A DNA stretch of 64,000 nt. Origin: Flavobacteriales bacterium (GTDB taxonomy: Bacteria > Bacteroidota > Bacteroidia > Flavobacteriales_D > Sanyastnellaceae). Position 1 is the stretch's first letter, and every line of letters begins with the position of its first letter. This document shows positions 7,992 through 16,201 of this stretch, piece by piece. The DNA lies in contig PKEB01000024.1 of NCBI GenBank assembly GCA_002863125.1, forward strand, positions 47,046 through 111,045. Direction: 5' to 3'. The notes beneath the pieces are model-generated. The model saw only the letters and a list, made by a program, of their open reading frames with translations. It had not been told where the DNA came from and did not search any database. The position numbers were made by a program, and so were the translations under genes.

Positions 7992-10241
7992 TTACAACGT
8001 AATGCTGATGCCGGCTCGGAGGAGACGCGGCATGTTTGGACGCAAACCCGCCGGGCGCATGGCCACCACGGCGGTGGTATTAAGCACGTTATTGACGCCG
8101 ACATAGGCCGTGCATTCTTCACTCACTTGGTACCGGTACATCGCATCCAATACCGTCAGGGCATCGGTGGCATGCGAAGGGTCCGGTGATGCTTGCCCAG
8201 CTTCAACGCGCATCGATGATGCATACCGAGCGTTGATTTCCAGCGCATGGTTCCCTCGGATGAAGGACACTTGCGCATTGCCCTGATGGGGTGCCAAGTA
8301 GGGTAGAAAATCTCCTTCCTCCACGACGCTCCACGGATCGAAATCACTTTCAAAAGCCGATGTGAACCTCGCCAGGGTGTAGGTGTATGTCAATCGCAAC
8401 GGCACGGCGATGTGCGCTGCGTTGGGCGCCAATTCCCCGGCCCATTCGCATTCTACACCACTCGTTTGCGCCGAGCCGCCATTGAACAGGTCTCCGGTCC
8501 CCAATCCGCCCGTGGCCGTCAAATCCGAGCCCAGCAAGTCAGCGTAGGTATTATGGAACACCACCAACTGACCGGCGCTGTGTCGGCGGCTCCAACGGTA
8601 GCCCAATTCCGCATTGATGCTGGATTCAGGCCGCGTATTCGGTGCACTGCCTGGCGGAATGAATCCGCGGTGGATCCCGAGGAATGCATGGTCGGCATTG
8701 GGCAGCTCGTAGGTCACACCAATCCCGGGCAACCAGACCGCTACGGCGTTGCTCCGTTCCTCCGTCGTTCCGGTCCGGTCCGGGTCGTCGGAAGCATACG
8801 ATTGGCGGTAGAATTCCATCTGCTCGGTACGAATTCCAGGGGTAAATGTCCAGTTGTTGAAGCGCAGGGTGGACCGAATGAAGCCCGCAAACGCACGAGC
8901 GCCATCGATGCGGTTGCCTGCACTTCCGGGGGTGCCCTCCTCGACCAAACCCATGTTGCCGCTGTTCAACCGGTATGCGTCCCGCCACTGGAAGCGGTCC
9001 ACCCAATCCTCGTGCAACCGAACGCCGTAAACCACTTGATTTGAAAGCGCCGATCCAAACTTCACGGTTCCTCTGTGCTGGATGCCCTGCGTACCGTAAC
9101 AGCGATTGTTGGCCTTGAGCAATAACGCTTTTCCGTTTGGCGTGTCTTCCTGGAGGCGATTGGTTTGAGCAGTTGCATATAGTTTGGACAAGGAAATGCG
9201 CGTCCCCGTGGAATCGAGGTACCCGTCGAGCTTGTACCAATTGCGGTGAAAACGAGTGCGGTAAACATCCGTCTCAAACTGCCAACGTTCCGAAGCTTTG
9301 ACCTCGTGGCGGAACACCGCTTGGTTTTGGTCGGCGCGCATCACGTCCTGTGCCGAGGCATCGTACCGCGCCAGTGGATTCGCCTCAAAGTCCGCTTCAC
9401 TCAACCCAGCATAGGTTTCATGGCTCTCCTCTTCAACGAAACCGACCTTGAGTTGAATGCGCTGGGCAAGGCGCCGTTCAGGAGCAGCTGTCCAACGGAT
9501 TTTGGCGATGCCATCGGTTTTATCAAATCCAGTCGATTGGTCCCCGAGCAGTTGCTTAAATCCGCCGCTGCCCAACTGCATGCCTTCAACCAGCGCCCCC
9601 CACGTTCCATTTTTGCCACTCCATTGCTGCACCATGCGAACGTGCATGAGGTTACCTCCATAACTGCTGATCTCCGATCGGTAGAGCAACTGCGAGGCTG
9701 CGTCTTCCAGCGGAGTGGTGACCAAATTGATTGCGCCACCCGCTGTTTGGGGTCCAAAAGCTATCTGGCTGCTGCCCTTGAGTACTTCGATGGAACTCAT
9801 CCGGGCGATGGAGGGGAAATAGTATGCAGCTGGCGCGGTGTACGGTGCTGGCGCCATCAAAACGCCGTCCTCCATCAAGGTGATGCGCGAGCTTCGCTCC
9901 GAACCTGAACCCCGTAAACCAATGTTCGGTCGAAGTCCATACCCGTCCTCTTCTTGGATGTTCACCCCGCTCACCGTTCCCAGCAGGCGCATCGGATCGG
10001 TGTAAACGTATCGCTCCAATTCGGCCGCAGATATGACGTGCAAGGCACCCGGAACTTCATCCAATCCACGCGCCCCTGCGGCCAAGCCTACTGTTTCAAC
10101 AGAAGCTTCCGGCAACGCGTACCATTGGGACAGCATCGCCGAAATGGAATCTTCAGTGAGTGGCTCTGCATACTGTGCGTATCCGACGAAGGAAAAAGCC
10201 AAGGAAAGTGGAAGGAAGAAAGCGCAGAAAAGGGGTCGCAT
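7992..10241 (-). CDS. FecA-like TonB-dependent receptor
   Basis: About 749 residues from ATG 10241. A signal peptide (FCAFFLPLSLAFSFVGYAQ) is followed by the plug domain. The pattern YGLRPNIGLRGSGSERSS then LMEDGVLMAPAPYTAPAAYY then VLKGSSQIAFGPQTAGGAIN closely follows the plug of FecA-type ferric-citrate receptors. A 22-strand barrel fills the rest and ends in a typical aromatic/hydrophobic last strand. It likely imports a ferric chelate across the outer membrane using TonB energy. No N-terminal signalling domain or carboxypeptidase-like domain precedes the plug. An in-frame upstream start at 10262 is less likely. A 19-bp Fur-like palindrome and a -7-like element lie 58-84 nt upstream, supporting iron control. 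Confidence 0.9.
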   Translation of the reverse strand: MRPLFCAFFLPLSLAFSFVGYAQYAEPLTEDSISAMLSQWYALPEASVETVGLAAGARGLDEVPGALHVISAAELERYVYTDPMRLLGTVSGVNIQEEDGYGLRPNIGLRGSGSERSSRITLMEDGVLMAPAPYTAPAAYYFPSIARMSSIEVLKGSSQIAFGPQTAGGAINLVTTPLEDAASQLLYRSEISSYGGNLMHVRMVQQWSGKNGTWGALVEGMQLGSGGFKQLLGDQSTGFDKTDGIAKIRWTAAPERRLAQRIQLKVGFVEEESHETYAGLSEADFEANPLARYDASAQDVMRADQNQAVFRHEVKASERWQFETDVYRTRFHRNWYKLDGYLDSTGTRISLSKLYATAQTNRLQEDTPNGKALLLKANNRCYGTQGIQHRGTVKFGSALSNQVVYGVRLHEDWVDRFQWRDAYRLNSGNMGLVEEGTPGSAGNRIDGARAFAGFIRSTLRFNNWTFTPGIRTEQMEFYRQSYASDDPDRTGTTEERSNAVAVWLPGIGVTYELPNADHAFLGIHRGFIPPGSAPNTRPESSINAELGYRWSRRHSAGQLVVFHNTYADLLGSDLTATGGLGTGDLFNGGSAQTSGVECEWAGELAPNAAHIAVPLRLTYTYTLARFTSAFESDFDPWSVVEEGDFLPYLAPHQGNAQVSFIRGNHALEINARYASSMRVEAGQASPDPSHATDALTVLDAMYRYQVSEECTAYVGVNNVLNTTAVVAMRPAGLRPNMPRLLRAGISITL

Positions 10242-10298
10242 GTAAATCAAATTACTCGGCAAATCTCAAGGCAAAAACTGAGTGCAACAATCGCCCAA

Positions 10299-10306
10299 AC
10301 AAGGTA
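10299..10306 (-). promoter_or_regulatory. Putative -7 element of the TonB receptor promoter
   Basis: On the minus strand the bases read TACCTTGT, two mismatches from TAnnTTTG in the last two positions. It directly abuts the 19-bp palindrome at 10307-10325, which would then sit in the promoter spacer. The implied leader is about 50 nt. Confidence 0.4.
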
Positions 10307-10325
10307 ATTTAGAATTATTCTAAAT
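10307..10325. promoter_or_regulatory. Fur-family-like operator: 19-bp palindrome
   Basis: The sequence is a perfect 9-1-9 inverted repeat, ATTTAGAAT-T-ATTCTAAAT. Its 19-bp length, single central base and A/T-rich arms match the geometry of Fur and PerR boxes (7-1-7 core TTAGAAT-T-ATTCTAA). It lies between the putative -7 element and the expected -33 region of the FecA-like receptor gene, where a repressor would block transcription. The regulator is inferred from the architecture, not demonstrated. Confidence 0.6.
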
Positions 10326-10346
10326 AACTACCACACCTTAATCGCC

Positions 10347-12290
10347 TCACCCTTTGATCCAGCGGATGCTCTGTTGCCGCTGCTCAAACACCAAATGCAG
10401 CAGGTACGTGCCCGCTGCCAAATCGTTCACCACATGGCCTTCCAAGGCCTCCTCCACGTGCAATTCGCGGATGAGGCGCCCGCTTGCATCCAACAGACGG
10501 ACCACTGTTGGTTGTTCCGTGCCTGCGGGAATGAGGCGCAATCGGTCCCCTGCCACAACCGGATTCGGCGCCACGCGCCAATCGCTCGCATCCGGATCAA
10601 ACCCGGGCCATCCGGTCGCCTTCGTGCTTGCGACCACCACCGGAGTCCGATCGGCGGCGTTGTACATGCTTTCAAATGCTGAAATGCGCTCACTTTCATC
10701 CGAAAATTCAAACAAGGCACTCACCCACCGCGCCGGCACCGCTTGGTAGTGCAGGCGCACTGTTGCCTCAACCTGGGCCGCCTCCGAACCAGCCGCAATG
10801 CGGTACACCAGTCGGTCAGTGCCCGAGCCTTCCTCGCCATCACGGCGATTGAAATCTTCATCGAGCATTGCCATAGGTCCCACTTGAACCGTGTCGTACA
10901 CTGGATGCAAGGCCGAAAAGCCCCGCGGCACCAAACGGTTGTCCTTCAAAATGACATCAGCGCGTTCGAGCACTTGGGTGTTGGCCCCGGTAACATCGCC
11001 CATCACCAATTCGTACACCTGCACTTGGTCTTCCGCATTGATCTCGTTCCAATGGGGCTCATATGCCTCGTCGCGCCCAAAAATCCCGCCGGCCTCCGAC
11101 CACCGACCGCTGTGGAACAAGGTGTCCGTTCCGCCGTCCGTCAAAATAAATTCCAAAAATGCCACCCGTGCCGGGTAACCACTCGGAAACTTATGACCCG
11201 CCAAGTTTTCGACTTCCACCTCAAACGCCCATTCCCCTGGGGCAGAAGCCAGTTGATTGACACTCAGGCGGGCAGTTTCGCGCTGCAGCGAAGCAACCGT
11301 ACGGGCAATGGTGGAATCGAATTGGGTAGGCGAGGCGCTTAAACTGAGCTGGACGGCGTTGTCGCGCATCAACTTCAACATGAAGGCATTGCCGCCGACC
11401 AAGTGGTGTTTACCGAAGCGCTGGGGAAATAACCAATTGGGCTGTGTGGCCGCGATGGCTCCACCCTCAACGAGCGGCATGTGGCAGGTTTGGCACTGCA
11501 CGTTTTCGGCATTGAACGCCGAGTTGACCCACTCGAGGTAGGTGGTTTGCTCAAAAAAGACATTGCCGGTCTCTTCCCCGTCTAAGTCCTGTGTGTGGGT
11601 ATACAACGAATGGCAGCTCGCACAGACTTCACTGCTCCGCATGTGTTCGCCGTACGCCGGAATAAAGCCTGTCTGGCCGCTCATCAGGCCGTCCCATGGA
11701 TTCTCAAAACCGCCCCAAGCGACATTCTCTTCGTTGATGGGCAAATCGCCGTTGTGCCGGCCGGCCAAACCCACATCGTCGATGCTGTGGCAACCGGTGC
11801 ACCCCACGCCGTCCAAACCCAATTCGTCGTCCAACAAATCCTCCATCGTGTAGCCGTTAGGTCCGACTTTGCCCGTCATATGGGCCTCGTGGTAACCCTG
11901 CGGCGCGTGGCAGGCCGTGCACAGGTTTTCGATGGACTCGCGGTGGGTGGGGTTGATCAACCCCTCGTGGTCCACTTTGGCCTGCCAAAACGGGTCCCGG
12001 GCGCTGTTCGCCATCAGGGTCGCTTGCCAATCCGCGACCGGGCTCACGGTCGCACCGTTTTCATCGACCAGCGCATGGCCCTCTGGATCTGGCGCATGGC
12101 AATTGACGCAGTTGCCCGAACCTGTGAAATACACCCCTTCCTCTGTGCAGAGCTCTCCCATCCGCCAGCGCATCCACTCGGCATCGTTCTTACCAAACCG
12201 CTCGTGCGGATCCTGTGCGCCCGTCAGCAGTTGCCCGAAACCGAGGGCCACCAATGGCACAAAAAGGGCGATGTAGGTTCTGCGGAACAT
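10347..12290 (-). CDS. Pentahaem c-type cytochrome with T9SS sorting domain
   Basis: About 647 residues from ATG 12290. A signal peptide (YIALFVPLVALGFGQLLTGAQ) is followed by five CxxCH haem motifs in the first 300 residues: CVNCH, CTACH, CTGCH, CASCH and CQTCH. An immunoglobulin-like beta region follows. The C-terminal 85 residues form a T9SS type A domain (WRVAPNPVVAGDRLRL, LLDASGRLIREL, LAAGTYLLHLV). The protein should receive haem in the periplasm and then be exported to the cell surface, an uncommon pairing. The electron partners are unknown. It is divergent from a T9SS-tagged PQQ-type dehydrogenase, and the two -7 elements abut. An in-frame GTG-region start at 12338 is rejected because it lies upstream of the promoter. 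Confidence 0.88.
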   Translation of the reverse strand: MFRRTYIALFVPLVALGFGQLLTGAQDPHERFGKNDAEWMRWRMGELCTEEGVYFTGSGNCVNCHAPDPEGHALVDENGATVSPVADWQATLMANSARDPFWQAKVDHEGLINPTHRESIENLCTACHAPQGYHEAHMTGKVGPNGYTMEDLLDDELGLDGVGCTGCHSIDDVGLAGRHNGDLPINEENVAWGGFENPWDGLMSGQTGFIPAYGEHMRSSEVCASCHSLYTHTQDLDGEETGNVFFEQTTYLEWVNSAFNAENVQCQTCHMPLVEGGAIAATQPNWLFPQRFGKHHLVGGNAFMLKLMRDNAVQLSLSASPTQFDSTIARTVASLQRETARLSVNQLASAPGEWAFEVEVENLAGHKFPSGYPARVAFLEFILTDGGTDTLFHSGRWSEAGGIFGRDEAYEPHWNEINAEDQVQVYELVMGDVTGANTQVLERADVILKDNRLVPRGFSALHPVYDTVQVGPMAMLDEDFNRRDGEEGSGTDRLVYRIAAGSEAAQVEATVRLHYQAVPARWVSALFEFSDESERISAFESMYNAADRTPVVVASTKATGWPGFDPDASDWRVAPNPVVAGDRLRLIPAGTEQPTVVRLLDASGRLIRELHVEEALEGHVVNDLAAGTYLLHLVFEQRQQSIRWIKG

Positions 12291-12303
12291 AGAGGGCTGA
12301 TGG

Positions 12304-12311
12304 TATCTTTG
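12304..12311 (+). promoter_or_regulatory. -7 promoter element of the PQQ-type dehydrogenase gene
   Basis: TATCTTTG is a perfect TAnnTTTG match, about 25 nt before the ATG at 12337. It abuts the opposing -7 element at 12312-12319, so the two share the palindromic core CTTTGCAAAG (12307-12316). Confidence 0.7.
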
Positions 12312-12319
12312 CAAAGTTA
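12312..12319 (-). promoter_or_regulatory. -7 promoter element of the pentahaem cytochrome gene
   Basis: On the minus strand the bases read TAACTTTG, a perfect TAnnTTTG match, about 21 nt before the ATG at 12290. It is immediately adjacent to the plus-strand element, so polymerase could probably not occupy both at once. Confidence 0.65.
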
Positions 12320-12336
12320 GCCTGCAAAGTAGATTC

Positions 12337-13911
12337 ATGCCTTCACATTATGCCCTCCATCGCCGCGGACGTTCCGCACTATTTGCCATTGTTGCCACTT
12401 TGCTTGCATCCACAAGTTTCGGCCAGTCCACCGCGCCGGAGGCAATTGTGGGGGAACGACTGATCCCTGCCGAGTGGCCGGTTGCTGTGAGGCCCGCCTC
12501 GCATGCAGAGGATGAAACCAACCTCCTCATCATCTGCCACAGCGGCTTGGTCATGTGGTACGACGAGGAGGCTGGAGAAGTCCGCGACGAACCCTTTTTG
12601 GACTTGAGTTCAACCGGATTGGACATCTGCGATTACGGCATCATGAGCGAACAGGGGTTGAACGACCTCATCTTGGACCCCGACTTTGAAACGAATGGCC
12701 TGTTCTATGTCATTTACAACGGCTACCGACCAGATGGCACCGGTACGTTCATCGATGAACGATTGGTGTGCTTCGGGACCAACGCCGACCGCACAGCGGC
12801 CGACACCGAAACCTGGTCCGAGGTCCTCGAACTGGTGCAGCCGGCCCGTGGGCACAACGGCGGCCAACTGCACTTTGGACCGCTCGATGGTTACCTGTAC
12901 ATCAGCACAGGCGACGGCGGTGGCACGGGAACAGGAGAAACCGGCGGCGGCAGCGGCGGCGACGACCACGGCCCCATCGGAAACGGGCAAAACCTCGAGA
13001 CGTTGCTCGGCAAACTCCTGCGCATCGATGTGAACGGGCTCGACCCCTACACCATCCCCGAAGACAATCCCTTTGTCGGTAACCCAGATGCCCTTGACGA
13101 GATCTGGGCTTACGGATTCCGGAACCCGTGGCGCTGGAGTTTCGACCGCTTGACCGGAGACAAATTCATTGGCGACGTCGGTGAAGTGGACTGGGAAGAA
13201 ATCAGCATGGAGTCAGCTGGATCGGCTGGTGGGCTGAATTTCGGGTGGCGCTTGATGGAAGGGCCCATGTGCTACGAACCCGTGGTGGATTGCGACCCCG
13301 ATGGGACCCTCGAATTGCCCATTTTCTCGTACCCCCACGAAAACGGCTGGTGTTCCGTCATCGGCGGTTACCGCTACCGCGGCAGCGAAATTCCCACCCT
13401 GTACGGCAGCTATGTCTTTACCGACGCATGCGGATTTTACGATGTCAAATTCTGGTCCCTCACCGAACAAGCGGACGGCACGTGGGTGGATGCGCCGCTG
13501 GACATTCAAGTTCCTGACGGCTTCGTGCCGTGGGACGAGACGCGTTTTGCCTTTAGCGAAAACAACCGCGGCGAACTCTACTTGTGCACGCGGCTCAACA
13601 TCTACAAATTGGTTTACGATCCGGCCGACCAATCCGGCGGGGGAGACCTGGCGGAGGTATTGCGGTTCACGCCCAATCCCGTCGTGATCGGAAATGATGT
13701 CGTCCTCGACGCGGGCACCAATGCTTTCCTCACTCACCTGCGCATCACCGATGCAAGCGGGCGACTGGTCCACGATGTCGAACTCTCGGGGGTAGAAGCG
13801 CCTTATACGTGGAACACCGCGGGCATGACCGCTGGGACGTTCATTGTCGAGGCATGGAGCGCAGGAAACGCAGCGCCGGTCCGCGGCAAGTTGAGCGTCA
13901 TTCGTCCGTAG
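12337..13911 (+). CDS. PQQ-dependent sugar dehydrogenase-like protein with T9SS domain
   Basis: 524 residues. A signal peptide (ALFAIVATLLASTSFGQ) is followed by a six-bladed propeller of the soluble glucose/aldose dehydrogenase (GSDH/YliI) family. Recognisable motifs are GHNGGQLHFGP (catalytic His region), YLYISTGDGGG, GKLLRIDVNG, GFRNPWRWSFDR and the Ca/PQQ-site region GDVGEVDWEEI. The last 85 residues form a T9SS type A domain (FTPNPVVIGNDVVL, LRITDASGRLVHDV, MTAGTFIVEAWS). The family oxidises sugar C1 hydroxyls with PQQ, though some homologues are not enzymes. A Gly/Asp-rich loop at about residues 195-215 (GGGTGTGETGGGSGGDDHG) interrupts the propeller. It is likely surface exposed, and its divergent neighbour is a pentahaem cytochrome that could accept its electrons. 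Confidence 0.88.
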   Translation: MPSHYALHRRGRSALFAIVATLLASTSFGQSTAPEAIVGERLIPAEWPVAVRPASHAEDETNLLIICHSGLVMWYDEEAGEVRDEPFLDLSSTGLDICDYGIMSEQGLNDLILDPDFETNGLFYVIYNGYRPDGTGTFIDERLVCFGTNADRTAADTETWSEVLELVQPARGHNGGQLHFGPLDGYLYISTGDGGGTGTGETGGGSGGDDHGPIGNGQNLETLLGKLLRIDVNGLDPYTIPEDNPFVGNPDALDEIWAYGFRNPWRWSFDRLTGDKFIGDVGEVDWEEISMESAGSAGGLNFGWRLMEGPMCYEPVVDCDPDGTLELPIFSYPHENGWCSVIGGYRYRGSEIPTLYGSYVFTDACGFYDVKFWSLTEQADGTWVDAPLDIQVPDGFVPWDETRFAFSENNRGELYLCTRLNIYKLVYDPADQSGGGDLAEVLRFTPNPVVIGNDVVLDAGTNAFLTHLRITDASGRLVHDVELSGVEAPYTWNTAGMTAGTFIVEAWSAGNAAPVRGKLSVIRP

Positions 13912-14305
13912 CGCACGGGCAATCAGTGGCCTCTCGCACGACCGCCATTCCGACGGAGGCGCTGTGCTCTGAAAAGCACACCGTGAGCTTCTCAAACGGG
14001 CAATCTGCTTGCATCTCAAACAAGTAACACGGGCGCTCTTCCCGTGCAGCGCTTTCTGACCAATTGATGTCCGCCGCCAGCAGCCATTGCATCACTTGGT
14101 TTCCATCCGCACGGGTGGGGCCTTCGCATTCCAAAAGGCACTGCAGGGGCGCGTCCAGTTGAATTCCCTCCAGCTGCATGCGGGCTTTGATGCGTTTGCC
14201 GGGCAACCAATCGTTGCAGCTGCGGCCACTGAAAAAGAGTGCGCTCAAGATGACGCCGATGATGACGCCGATGCCGTAGCGCAGGAATCGTTGACGAAAA
14301 TTCAC
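13898..14305 (-). CDS. Small membrane-anchored hypothetical protein
   Basis: 135 residues from GTG 14305. This start is chosen because a perfect -7 element (TACTTTTG on the minus strand, 14310-14317) ends four bases upstream. A GTG at 14323 lies upstream of the element and is unlikely. The N-terminus is RQRFLRYGIGVIIGVILSALFF, a single transmembrane helix preceded by basic residues, followed by the motif SCNDWLPGKRI and a soluble domain with several cysteines (LLECEG, CYLFEMQADCPF, DCPCATDE). The layout resembles a Bacteroidota family sometimes annotated as DUF4258, but I am not certain. No function can be assigned. Its 3' end overlaps that of the dehydrogenase gene by 14 nt in convergent orientation. 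Confidence 0.65.
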   Translation of the reverse strand: MNFRQRFLRYGIGVIIGVILSALFFSGRSCNDWLPGKRIKARMQLEGIQLDAPLQCLLECEGPTRADGNQVMQWLLAADINWSESAAREERPCYLFEMQADCPFEKLTVCFSEHSASVGMAVVREATDCPCATDE

Positions 14306-14309
14306 AACC

Positions 14310-14317
14310 CAAAAGTA
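14310..14317 (-). promoter_or_regulatory. -7 promoter element, leaderless configuration with a GTG start
   Basis: On the minus strand the bases read TACTTTTG, a perfect TAnnTTTG match. Four bases (GGTT) separate it from GTG 14305. This decides the start of the small membrane protein. Confidence 0.6.
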
Positions 14318-14348
14318 CGACACGCCGCAACGGAGGCGGCTTGCGTTG

Positions 14349-14356
14349 TAATTTTA
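14349..14356 (+). promoter_or_regulatory. Putative -7 element of the ABC transporter operon
   Basis: TAATTTTA differs from TAnnTTTG at the last base and lies seven bases before the ATG at 14364. It fits the recurring close spacing seen elsewhere in the window. Confidence 0.35.
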
Positions 14357-14363
14357 GGCTCAG

Positions 14364-15014
14364 ATGATCCGCACCAGCAACCTCGCATTTCAATACCTGA
14401 AGGACAGCCCGCTGCTGACCTTCCCAGATGTCGAGTGCCCCGCGCAAGGGCAACTGCTCCTGCTCGGTGCGTCTGGGTGCGGAAAGACCACCCTACTGCA
14501 TTTGCTCTGTGGCATGCTGCAACCTACCCAAGGCACGGTGAATATCAACGGCCGGGCGCTGCATCAAATGACCGAGTCGGAGCGCGACGCTTTTCGCGGC
14601 CAAAACATCGGCATCGTTTTTCAAAAATCGCACTTCCTCCAAAGTCTCACGGTGCTGGAAAACCTCGCCATGCCCGCGTTCCTCAGCGGAGCGGCGTTCG
14701 ACAAACGCGAAGGCCTCCAACTCTTGGAACAGCTCGGCATTGCACACAAGGCCAGCAGCCGTCCACGCGACTTGAGCGTCGGTGAGCAGCAACGCGCCGG
14801 AATCGCCCGGGCATTGATTCACCGGCCGGCCCTCGTGCTTGCGGATGAGCCGACCAGCGCCCTCGACGATGGCAGTACGGCGGCCGTAATGGACCTCTTG
14901 GAAACGCAAGCAACAGCGGCTGGAGCAACCTTGGTTATTGTCACCCACGACCAGCGGCTCAAGGACCGCTTTGGCAACCGCCTCGATCTCACCGCTCAAC
15001 CCCAGTCAGCATGA
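14364..15014 (+). CDS. ABC transporter ATP-binding protein (LolD/MacB type)
   Basis: 216 residues, compact like LolD and FtsE. It has Walker A GASGCGKTT (residues 35-43), Q-loop near FQKSHFLQSLTV, signature LSVGEQQRAGIARAL, Walker B ALVLADEPTSAL and the H-loop VTHD. It powers the permease encoded by the next gene, whose start overlaps its stop (ATGA). The MacB/LolCDE class uses mechanotransmission to act on lipoproteins or periplasmic substrates rather than moving solute through a channel. The third gene of the set encodes a DUF3299 protein, a combination that suggests a dedicated export or metal-handling role, but the substrate is unknown. Confidence 0.92.
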   Translation: MIRTSNLAFQYLKDSPLLTFPDVECPAQGQLLLLGASGCGKTTLLHLLCGMLQPTQGTVNINGRALHQMTESERDAFRGQNIGIVFQKSHFLQSLTVLENLAMPAFLSGAAFDKREGLQLLEQLGIAHKASSRPRDLSVGEQQRAGIARALIHRPALVLADEPTSALDDGSTAAVMDLLETQATAAGATLVIVTHDQRLKDRFGNRLDLTAQPQSA

Positions 15015-16201
15015 AATTGAACTGGCTGTACATCGCGTGGCGCAACGTCGGGCTCAAGAAACTACAAACGGCCCTGAGCCTAGTGCTTCTCGCCTTTGGG
15101 GTAGGCTTGGTCAGTTTGCTCATGCTGTCCGAAAAGCAGTTGAGTGATACGTTTGACCGCAACATTAAAGACATCGATTTGGTGCTCGGCGCCAAAGGCA
15201 GTCCACTGCAATTGATTTTGGCCAATGTCTACCACGTCGACGCGCCTACCGGGAACATTCGGCTCGCCGATGCGGAAAAGGTCATCCGCCATCCGTACAT
15301 CGCGGAGGGCATTCCGTTGGCTTATGGGGACAACTACCGCGGCTACCGCATCGTGGGCAGCACGGACGCCTACACCGAGCACTACGGCGGAAGGCTGGCG
15401 GAAGGCCGCACATTTGAAGCAAGTTTTGAGGTGGTGGTCGGCGCCAAGGTGGCGGAAGTGACCGGGCTCAAGGTCGGCGATGAGTTTTTCAGTGCACACG
15501 GATTGCAGGACGAGACGGACGTGCACACCGACAAGGTGTTCCGCGTCGTTGGCCGCTTGGAGCCGAGTGGTACAGTACTGGATCAACTGCTACACTGCAC
15601 CGTATCCACCGTCTGGGAGGTGCACGAAGGGCACGGGGAAGCCGTGGCACCCGAAGACCGGGAAATCACCGCCGTACTGCTCAAAAAGCGCAACCCGCTC
15701 GCCGTCCTGACGATCCCCAACACCATCCGGGAGACCAACATGCAGGTGGCCCTCCCCTCCATCGAGATCAACCGCCTGACCCAAAATTTCGGCATCGGCA
15801 TGAATACCCTACGGGCCATCGCACTGCTCATCATGCTAATCAGTTTTGCGAGCATTTTCATTTCGGTGTACGACAACTTGTTGGCGCGGCGCTATGAATT
15901 GGCCTTGATGCGGACCATGGGCGGCTCACGCGGCGGGTTGTTTTTGCTGCTGTTGCTCGAGGGTGGGCTGCTGAGCACAGGAGGGTCCCTCTTGGGCTTG
16001 GTCCTCAGCCGACTCGGTTTGGTCGCATTGGCACAGTTGGTTGAAGACAAATTCCGTTACGATTGGAGCAACATCGGTGTGATGCCCGAAGAACTCGTCC
16101 TCTTGGGATTGGCTATCTTTGTCGGGTTGATTGCAGCTGCCATCCCTGGCATCTCCGCTGTCCGCATCGACACCTCACGCACGTTATCCGAAGCCCAATG
16201 A
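15011..16201 (+). CDS. ABC transporter permease (FtsX/MacB family)
   Basis: 396 residues with the type VII topology. The first transmembrane helix (LQTALSLVLLAFGVGLVSLLM) is followed by a periplasmic domain of about 230 residues. Three C-terminal helices follow: ALLIMLISFASIFISVY, LFLLLLLEGGLLSTGGSLLGLVL and LVLLGLAIFVGLIAAAIPG. The coupling region YELALMRTMGGSRGGLF and the ending AVRIDTSRTLSEAQ (compare R-x-P-x-x-L in MacB) are typical. The periplasmic domain begins IDLVLGAKGSPLQLILANVYHVDAPTG, seen in YbbP/LolC-like proteins. It overlaps the ATPase gene by 4 nt and the DUF3299 gene by 4 nt (ATGA), so the three are translated together. Confidence 0.9.
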   Translation: MKLNWLYIAWRNVGLKKLQTALSLVLLAFGVGLVSLLMLSEKQLSDTFDRNIKDIDLVLGAKGSPLQLILANVYHVDAPTGNIRLADAEKVIRHPYIAEGIPLAYGDNYRGYRIVGSTDAYTEHYGGRLAEGRTFEASFEVVVGAKVAEVTGLKVGDEFFSAHGLQDETDVHTDKVFRVVGRLEPSGTVLDQLLHCTVSTVWEVHEGHGEAVAPEDREITAVLLKKRNPLAVLTIPNTIRETNMQVALPSIEINRLTQNFGIGMNTLRAIALLIMLISFASIFISVYDNLLARRYELALMRTMGGSRGGLFLLLLLEGGLLSTGGSLLGLVLSRLGLVALAQLVEDKFRYDWSNIGVMPEELVLLGLAIFVGLIAAAIPGISAVRIDTSRTLSEAQ

